Source of the DNA: an uncultured Granulicatella sp.
Lineage (GTDB): Bacteria; Bacillota; Bacilli; Lactobacillales; Aerococcaceae
Direction: 5' to 3'
Assembly: GCA_934193545.1 (NCBI GenBank)
Contig: CAKPVL010000050.1
Location: forward strand, 1-6,195
Length of the DNA stretch: 6,195 bases
A program made the position numbers and the translations under genes. Of this stretch, positions 1-6,195 are shown piece by piece (position 1 is the stretch's first letter; each line of letters opens with the position of its first letter). The notes beneath the pieces were generated by a model. The model saw only the letters and a program-made list of their open reading frames with translations, was not told the DNA's origin and did no database searches.

Positions 1-2540
1 TCTTTCATGTTGCCTTTGATAGCTTCATCCGAAAGTGATGCAGTTGGTGTTTCTGTTGCTACTGTCTCATCAGTTGCATCAGTCACTTCTTCTGTTTCAT
101 CTTCGCGGTCCACAATCGCTAATGAACTTACAATCGCATCTTGATCGAGACGCATCATACGAACTCCAAGTGCGCCACGGCCTGTTTGAGACACGTCTTC
201 GGCATGGAATCGGATGATAACCCCTTTATTCGTCATGATGAGTAAGTCTTCGTCTCCAGTTACGGTACGTAGGCAGACAAGTGGTCCATTTTTCTCAGTA
301 ATACGAAGTGTACGAACCCCTTTCACGCCACGGCCTTTCAATGCGTATTCGCTCGCAGCTGTACGTTTTCCGTACCCTTTCTCGCTGACTACTAATACTT
401 CACGGTCTGGCGTTAAAATATCCATTCCGATGACATAGTCGCCCTCACGTAGAGAAACCCCACGAACACCTGAAGCGGTACGACCCATCGCACGAACTTT
501 ATCTTCATGGAAGCTTACAGCATTACCGTGATAAGTTCCGAGGATGATGCCATCATTTCCGCTTGTGACTACTACACGGATCAATTCATCATCTTCGCGT
601 AATTGGATGGCACGTAGACCATTTGTACGGATATTCTTGAATTCTGATAGACGAACACGTTTTACTGTTCCTCGTAATGTTGTGAAGAACAAGTAACGTT
701 CTGATTCATCTGATTCTGGAACACTGATAATCGCTTGAATTTTCTCAGCTGAATCAATGTTTAATAAGTTGATGACTGGTAATCCTTTTGCAGTACGGCT
801 ATATTCAGGAATTTCGTATCCTTTTGCTTGGTATACTTTCCCTGTATTCGTAAAGAAGAGGAGTGAATCGTGTGTTGAACATGAAATCATGTTTTCCACG
901 TAGTCATCATCATGGACGCTCATTCCTTGAACCCCACGTCCTCCACGGCGTTGTGCCTTGAATTCAGTGTTGGCAAGACGTTTGATATATCCATTCTTCG
1001 TTAATGTAATCACGACATCTTCTTGTTCGATTAAATCTTCATCTTCAAGGCTTAATGCTTCTCCGACTAATAATTCTGTACGACGAGGATTGTCGAAACG
1101 TTGTTGGATTTCAAGAAGCTCTTGTTCGATGATTTCGTAACGAAGTTCTTCGCTCGCTAATACTTTTTCTAAGTATTGAATTGTAGCTTGTAATTCGTTG
1201 TATTCTGCATCGATTTTCTCGCGTTCTAATCCTGTTAAACGAACCATACGCATATCAAGAATCGCTTGTGCTTGTTTATCGCTTAAGCCGTATTCATTCA
1301 TGAAGCGTTCTTTAGCGATATCTCCACTTGCTGAACTTCTTAAGATAGCTACAATCGCATCGATATGGTCTAAGGCGATTTGCAACCCTTCTAAAATATG
1401 AGCGCGGTCTTCTGCTTTCTTCTTATCGAATAAGCTACGACGACGAACGACTTCTTCTTGGTGATCTAAGTAGTGGCGTAAAATTTCTTTTAAGCTCAAT
1501 ACTTTTGGCTCTTGATTGACAATCGCAAGCATGTTGAAGCCAAAGTTTGATTGTAATGGTGTTAATTTGTATAAATTATTTAATACAACGGATGCTGAAA
1601 CATCACGACGCACTTCGATTACGACACGCATACCCACACGGTCAGATTCATCGTTTAAGTAAGTAATTCCTTCGATTTTCTTTTCGTGGTGTAATTGTGC
1701 GATACGTTCTACTAAACGCGCTTTATTTACCATATATGGTAATTCAGTGATGATGATGCGTTCTTTTCCGTTTTTCAATTCTTCAATTTGTACGCGTCCA
1801 CGAACCGTAATCGATCCGCGTCCTGTTTCGTACGCACGACGAATTCCAGATTTACCTAAGACAAGTCCTCCAGTTGGGAAGTCAGGTCCAGGGAGAGCTT
1901 CCATCAATTCAGTCGTTGTGACATCAGGGTTCTTCATTAATAAGTGAAGAGCAGAGATAACTTCCGCCAAGTTATGTGGTGGAATGTTTGTTGCCATCCC
2001 TACGGCAATCCCTGTTGCGCCGTTGACTAATAAGTTTGGAATACGTGCTGGTAATACTTCCGGTTCACGTTCTGTTGAATCGTAGTTATCACGGAAATTA
2101 ATCGTATCTTTGTTAATATCGCGAAGCATTTCAAGAGCAATTTTACTCATACGAGCCTCTGTATAACGCATCGCAGCGGCGCCGTCTCCATCGACAGAAC
2201 CAAAGTTACCGTGACCATCGATTAATGGGTAACGGTATGAGAAATCTTGTGCCATACGAACCATTGCATCGTAAATTGCAGAGTCACCGTGTGGGTGATA
2301 TTTACCCATTACGTCCCCGACAATACGCGCAGATTTTTTATGCGGTTTGTCCGGTGTCACTCCAAGTTCACTCATTCCATATAAAATACGACGGTGTACT
2401 GGTTTTAATCCATCGCGTACATCTGGTAGGGCACGCGATACAATAACACTCATCGAATACTCAAGAAATGATTTACGCATCGTTTGCACTAAATCAGTTG
2501 ATTCAAAAGTTTCTTCAAAGTGTTTCACTTCTTCAGACAT
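1..2540 (-). CDS. gyrA: DNA gyrase subunit A (GyrA), C-terminus cut off by the window edge
   Basis: GyrA is the DNA breakage-reunion and DNA-wrapping subunit of type IIA topoisomerase gyrase, which introduces negative supercoils with GyrB in the cytoplasm. Translating from the ATG at 2540 gives 846 uninterrupted codons with no stop before the edge. Residues about 30-160 hold the winged-helix domain, with MRYTE carrying the catalytic Tyr126 (E. coli Tyr122) and Ile178 in GIAVGMATN as the DNA-bending wedge. The quinolone region reads [13 protein letters not shown], with Ser87 and Asp91 at the E. coli Ser83 and Asp87 positions, so it is wild type. A GyrA-box QRRGGRG at residues 530-536 marks the wrapping beta-pinwheel domain and separates this from ParC/GrlA. 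From about residue 811 an acidic, Thr-rich tail begins and continues past the edge; 846+ residues is already longer than B. subtilis GyrA (about 821). The start is supported by a strong Shine-Dalgarno sequence 7 nt upstream. It is the last visible gene of the yaaA-recF-gyrB-gyrA cluster. Confidence 0.98.
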   Translation of the reverse strand, partial: MSEEVKHFEETFESTDLVQTMRKSFLEYSMSVIVSRALPDVRDGLKPVHRRILYGMSELGVTPDKPHKKSARIVGDVMGKYHPHGDSAIYDAMVRMAQDFSYRYPLIDGHGNFGSVDGDGAAAMRYTEARMSKIALEMLRDINKDTINFRDNYDSTEREPEVLPARIPNLLVNGATGIAVGMATNIPPHNLAEVISALHLLMKNPDVTTTELMEALPGPDFPTGGLVLGKSGIRRAYETGRGSITVRGRVQIEELKNGKERIIITELPYMVNKARLVERIAQLHHEKKIEGITYLNDESDRVGMRVVIEVRRDVSASVVLNNLYKLTPLQSNFGFNMLAIVNQEPKVLSLKEILRHYLDHQEEVVRRRSLFDKKKAEDRAHILEGLQIALDHIDAIVAILRSSASGDIAKERFMNEYGLSDKQAQAILDMRMVRLTGLEREKIDAEYNELQATIQYLEKVLASEELRYEIIEQELLEIQQRFDNPRRTELLVGEALSLEDEDLIEQEDVVITLTKNGYIKRLANTEFKAQRRGGRGVQGMSVHDDDYVENMISCSTHDSLLFFTNTGKVYQAKGYEIPEYSRTAKGLPVINLLNIDSAEKIQAIISVPESDESERYLFFTTLRGTVKRVRLSEFKNIRTNGLRAIQLREDDELIRVVVTSGNDGIILGTYHGNAVSFHEDKVRAMGRTASGVRGVSLREGDYVIGMDILTPDREVLVVSEKGYGKRTAASEYALKGRGVKGVRTLRITEKNGPLVCLRTVTGDEDLLIMTNKGVIIRFHAEDVSQTGRGALGVRMMRLDQDAIVSSLAIVDREDETEEVTDATDETVATETPTASLSDEAIKGNMK

Positions 2541-2547
2541 AATTCGT

Positions 2548-2555
2548 CTCCTTTT
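2548..2555 (-). promoter_or_regulatory. Strong ribosome binding site for gyrA
   Basis: The minus strand reads AAAAGGAG, followed by a 7-nt spacer before the gyrA ATG at 2540. It is the best Shine-Dalgarno match in the cluster and fixes the gyrA start. The 45-nt gyrB-gyrA gap shows no convincing promoter or terminator, so gyrA probably shares the gyrB transcript but is initiated independently. Confidence 0.85.
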
Positions 2556-2585
2556 CTATTCTTCTCTTCAAATTCGTTTACTAAA

Positions 2586-4526
<1,941 letters not shown>

Positions 4527-5654
4527 CTAATTCTCACTCTCCGTTTTTAAAATAGTTCCTTTTTCAATCGGTATTACGACTGGTTCATTAATAAATTGTT
4601 GCTTAATCCCATCCAGGCTCGTTGTCGTAATAAAGGTTTGCACCTTATTTTCAATGGCCTTAATCAGATGAGTTTGTCTGTCATCATCGAGTTCGGAAAG
4701 TACGTCATCTAATAGTAGAAGAGGATACTCGCCTGTCGATAATTTCATCAATTCGATTTCCGCAAGCTTCAAACTCAGAACGGTCGAACGTTGCTGTCCT
4801 TGCGAACCGTACGTTTGAACCGGAACCTCATTCAAATAAAAAATCAAATCGTCACGGTGCGGTCCAATCAGCGTTGTGGCTTGATCCGCCTCACGAGTTT
4901 GATTCTTCTTGAATTGATTCATATAAATTTCTTTCATTTGCGAAGCTGTTAAACCATCCTCCAGCGGAATCGTTGCTTGATACGACACCGAGAATTTCTC
5001 ACGACCAAGCGATAACTGGTCATGAATCGGAATGGCTAAAGCCTCCAATTGCTTCATAAAATCGAGACGATGAAAGACGATTTTACTAGCTAACTCGCTT
5101 AACATCTCGCTTAAAACATCTAAGTATTCGTCCGGCTGCTTTTTCTTAATGGCTAGTTGCTTCAAATACGTATTGCGCTGTTTTAAGACGCGATTATATT
5201 CCACTAAATCATAGAGGTAGAGGGAACTCATTTGTCCAAGTTCCATATCCACGAATTTACGTCTGTTTTGCGGAGACCCTTTGACAAGCGTGAGGTTCTC
5301 TGGGGCAAATAGAATGACATTCAAGTTTCCAAGGTAGGAACTGAGTCGTTTTTGCTCCAAATAATTCACTTTCGCGATTTTTCCTTTTTTAGAAAATTGC
5401 AATTCTAAATTCGTCTTTGTCGCTGTTTTTTCAACGGTCCCTTTAATCGTCGCAAACTCTTTATTCCATCCAATCAGTTCTTTGTCGTTTGTCGTGCGGT
5501 GGCTCTTTGTCATCGCCAAGGCATAAATCGACTCCATCAGGTTGGTTTTCCCTTGTGCATTTTCACCAATAAAAACATGCACACCGTCTGTAAACTCTAG
5601 TTGGACAGATTCATAATTACGAAAGTTTTGTAATTGTAAATTAGTCAGCTTCAT
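4527..5654 (-). CDS. recF: DNA replication and repair protein RecF
   Basis: RecF is an SMC/ABC-type ATPase of the RecFOR pathway. With RecR and RecO it recognises gapped or stalled-fork DNA and promotes RecA loading on SSB-coated single strands. The 375 residues are near the family norm (about 360-375). The N-terminus MKLTNLQLQNFRNYESVQLEF is typical, apart from the exact residues. Walker A is GENAQGKT at 30-37. The family motif GPHRDDL lies at 264-270, the ABC signature SQGQQRS at 284-290, and Walker B plus D-loop YPLLLLDDVLSELD at 310-323. The central segment about 110-260 is the helical and coiled lobe II. The gene starts inside the yaaA stop (ATGA overlap) and no real Shine-Dalgarno precedes it, which implies translational coupling to yaaA and low, stoichiometric expression. 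All nucleotide-binding residues are intact. Confidence 0.98.
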   Translation of the reverse strand: MKLTNLQLQNFRNYESVQLEFTDGVHVFIGENAQGKTNLMESIYALAMTKSHRTTNDKELIGWNKEFATIKGTVEKTATKTNLELQFSKKGKIAKVNYLEQKRLSSYLGNLNVILFAPENLTLVKGSPQNRRKFVDMELGQMSSLYLYDLVEYNRVLKQRNTYLKQLAIKKKQPDEYLDVLSEMLSELASKIVFHRLDFMKQLEALAIPIHDQLSLGREKFSVSYQATIPLEDGLTASQMKEIYMNQFKKNQTREADQATTLIGPHRDDLIFYLNEVPVQTYGSQGQQRSTVLSLKLAEIELMKLSTGEYPLLLLDDVLSELDDDRQTHLIKAIENKVQTFITTTSLDGIKQQFINEPVVIPIEKGTILKTESEN

Positions 5655-5905
5655 GCGTCATGTGTGTTCAAATCATTTTCATCCGATTTCATTTCTTTCA
5701 CAATAAAAATACCTTCATCAGGTATTTCGACACGTGTATTCGGATATAATTTTCTACCACGTCGATTTTCTAACTCTCCATCTACAAAAACTGTATATTC
5801 TTGCAGGTACCATTTTGCTTGTCCGCCAGTTGTAATGACGTCAATATGTTTTAAAAATTGCCCTAATGTAATGTACTCATCAGAGATCGATACGATAGTT
5901 GTCAT
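5651..5905 (-). CDS. yaaA: S4-domain RNA-binding protein YaaA
   Basis: This is a small single-domain S4 protein of the YaaA family that sits between dnaN and recF in most Bacillota. S4 domains bind structured RNA, and B. subtilis YaaA has been linked to ribosome assembly or maturation; its exact role is less certain than those of its neighbours. The family hallmarks are visible: ITLGQFLKHIDVI at 12-24, GGQAKWYLQE at 27-36, VFVDGELENRRGRKLYP at 39-55 and the closing RVEIPD at 58-63. The 84 residues exceed the 71 of B. subtilis; the extra is a polar, acidic tail from about 70 (KEMKSDENDLNTHDA). The ATG at 5905 is preceded by AGAGGA, and the reading frame opens the operon behind a good promoter. 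Its stop overlaps the recF ATG. This YaaA is unrelated to the E. coli peroxide-response protein of the same name. Confidence 0.95.
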   Translation of the reverse strand: MTTIVSISDEYITLGQFLKHIDVITTGGQAKWYLQEYTVFVDGELENRRGRKLYPNTRVEIPDEGIFIVKEMKSDENDLNTHDA

Positions 5906-5910
5906 GAACT

Positions 5911-5916
5911 TCCTCT
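5911..5916 (-). promoter_or_regulatory. Ribosome binding site of yaaA
   Basis: The minus strand reads AGAGGA with a 5-nt spacer (AGTTC) to the ATG at 5905. It decides the yaaA start; no alternative in-frame start with a better site is seen. It lies only a few bases downstream of the 3' arm of the leader hairpin at 5921-5947. Confidence 0.75.
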
Positions 5917-5920
5917 TTTC

Positions 5921-5947
5921 TAATGGATATTGGTGAGAACTCCATTA
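5921..5947 (-). repeat. Inverted repeat in the yaaA leader, possible hairpin before the Shine-Dalgarno
   Basis: The arms TAATGGA and TCCATTA are a perfect 7-bp inverted repeat around a 13-nt loop. A U·G and a U-A pair can extend the stem by two on the minus-strand RNA. It ends a few bases before the yaaA ribosome binding site. There is no U-tract, so it is not an intrinsic terminator. A role in translation or mRNA stability is inference; the 7-bp AT-rich stem is only modestly stable. Confidence 0.4.
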
Positions 5948-5974
5948 AACTCATGCATGCTCACATATTTTTAA

Positions 5975-5989
5975 GTAGAATAACTCTAC
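5975..5989 (-). repeat. Short inverted repeat at the predicted transcription start
   Basis: The arms GTAGA and TCTAC (minus strand) flank a 5-nt loop, GTTAT. It begins 4 nt after the predicted -10 box, so it overlaps the expected start point (around 5985-5987). It could be a repressor half-site pair or, if transcription starts at its first bases, a 5'-end stem that protects the mRNA. With only 5 bp per arm it could also be chance. Confidence 0.3.
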
Positions 5990-5992
5990 AAT

Positions 5993-6021
5993 ATTATACA
6001 ATTTTTACACGCTTTTCGCAA
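5993..6021 (-). promoter_or_regulatory. Sigma-A-type promoter for yaaA-recF-gyrB(-gyrA)
   Basis: On the minus strand a perfect -10 box TATAAT (5993-5998) lies 17 nt downstream of TTGCGA (6016-6021), which matches 4 of 6 bases of TTGACA. Spacing is optimal. The predicted start is near 5985-5987, giving a leader of about 80 nt before yaaA. The AT-rich sequence just upstream (AAATTTTGCAATTTC) resembles an UP element. This is the only clear promoter in the window that faces the genes, so it probably drives the whole gyrase cluster, possibly with read-through from dnaN. Confidence 0.8.
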
Positions 6022-6050
6022 AGAAATTGCAAAATTTAGGGGGTTATTTC

Positions 6051-6067
6051 AATTTTGGGTCAAAATT
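6051..6067. repeat. Inverted repeat AATTTTG-GGT-CAAAATT
   Basis: Two perfect 7-bp arms surround a 3-nt centre. The 13-base core TTTTGGGTCAAAA (6053-6065) recurs with one change as TTTTGGGCCAAAA at 6129-6141, 76 bp away. No U-tract follows on either strand that would make a terminator. It could be a protein-binding site; its centre lies about 40 bp upstream of the -35 box. Confidence 0.5.
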
Positions 6068-6112
6068 AACAAAAAAGCCTAAAAAAACGAAAAACAAAAT
6101 TTAATAGGATTT

Positions 6113-6127
6113 TTTCAAAAATTGAAA
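6113..6127. repeat. Inverted repeat TTTCAA-AAA-TTGAAA
   Basis: Two 6-bp arms flank a 3-nt AAA centre, directly next to the TTTTGGGCCAAAA copy at 6129. Such AT-only dyads arise easily by chance in sequence this AT-rich, so significance is low on its own. Confidence 0.3.
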
Positions 6128-6128
6128 G

Positions 6129-6141
6129 TTTTGGGCCAAAA
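6129..6141. repeat. Second copy of the TTTTGGGYCAAAA dyad
   Basis: TTTTGG and CCAAAA are symmetrical about a single central G. It matches the copy at 6053-6065 in 12 of 13 positions. Two further half-motifs in the opposite orientation follow at 6146-6154 (CCCCAAAAT) and 6162-6170 (CCCAAAATT), so the TTTTGGG word occurs four times within about 120 bp. Confidence 0.5.
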
Positions 6142-6161
6142 ATCACCCCAAAATCGTGCTG

Positions 6162-6191
6162 CCCAAAATTCACTTATAAGTGAATTTCGGG
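6162..6191. repeat. Perfect 22-bp palindrome with CCC/GGG flanks
   Basis: Positions 6166-6187 are a perfect palindrome (half-site TTCACTTA, then TAAGTGAA at the core). One mismatch outside it, CCC (6162-6164) pairs with GGG (6189-6191). As RNA it would give a stem with a TATA tetraloop on either strand. Neither strand continues into a run of U, so it is not a standard intrinsic terminator. It may be an operator, or a 3'-end hairpin for the gene beyond the right edge (expected dnaN). Confidence 0.55.
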
Positions 6192-6195
6192 AAAT

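Larger units (their letters stand above)
6022..6195. other. AT-rich, A-tract-containing non-coding region upstream of the operon promoter
   Basis: No credible reading frame is present on either strand. The region has runs of A at 6062-6065, 6071-6076, 6081-6087, 6090-6094, 6096-6099 and 6117-6121, and a T-run at 6110-6115. The first three start about 10 bp apart, close to one helical turn, which predicts intrinsic DNA bending. Several inverted repeats are clustered here (listed separately). No DnaA box (TTATNCACA) was found. The region probably separates dnaN from yaaA, but dnaN itself lies outside the window, so this is inferred from conserved gene order. Confidence 0.6.

Noticed and set aside
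5664..5936. Open frame of 90 codons on the plus strand across yaaA
   Set aside because: It is antisense to a well-conserved S4-domain gene with a proper promoter and ribosome binding site on the other strand.
5918..5956. Mini reading frame of 12 codons (MHEFNGVLTNIH) on the minus strand in the yaaA leader
   Set aside because: It lacks a Shine-Dalgarno sequence and shows no run of regulatory codons. Length and overlap with the hairpin are compatible with chance.
6051..6067. Intrinsic terminator for the upstream gene
   Set aside because: The AT-rich stem has a 3-nt loop and neither strand shows a U-tract right after it; on the minus strand it is followed by GAAATAACCCCC.
6022..6195. Possible replication origin in the AT-rich spacer
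   Set aside because: The gene cluster is origin-proximal, but no DnaA boxes or DnaA-trio-like repeats are seen here. In Bacillota the origin flanks dnaA, which is outside the window.

Overview
The window carries the highly conserved replication-origin gene cluster of a low-GC Gram-positive bacterium. Read on the minus strand (right to left) the order is yaaA, recF, gyrB and gyrA; gyrA runs off the left edge. In Bacillota this block normally follows dnaA and dnaN. Those genes would lie just beyond the right edge, but nothing of them is visible here. The proteins look like those of Lactobacillales, perhaps the Carnobacteriaceae/Aerococcaceae side. This rests on overall sequence resemblance and moderate AT-richness, so family level is a guess. 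No mobile element, CRISPR array, tRNA or rRNA gene is seen.

Layout: positions 1-2540 hold gyrA (846 codons present, C-terminus missing). A 45-nt gap contains a strong Shine-Dalgarno sequence for gyrA. gyrB fills 2586-4523, recF fills 4527-5654, and the small S4-domain gene yaaA fills 5651-5905. yaaA and recF overlap by 4 nt (ATGA), and recF and gyrB are 3 nt apart, so these three are almost certainly co-transcribed and translationally coupled. gyrA is probably part of the same transcript but has its own good ribosome binding site.

The last 290 bases (5906-6195) are non-coding. They contain a convincing sigma-A-type promoter for the operon, a leader of about 80 nt with two possible hairpins, and upstream of the promoter a very AT-rich stretch. 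That stretch has roughly helically phased A-tracts, several TTTTGGG/CCCAAAA motifs and a 22-bp perfect palindrome. This upstream region is the only part not explained by well-known genes.

Together the genes serve chromosome replication and maintenance: GyrA2GyrB2 gyrase introduces negative supercoils, RecF helps load RecA at stalled or gapped forks, and YaaA is a small RNA-binding-type protein linked to ribosomes. All key catalytic residues I looked for are intact. I see no evidence for a novel system; the findings below are modest regulatory and sequence-detail observations.
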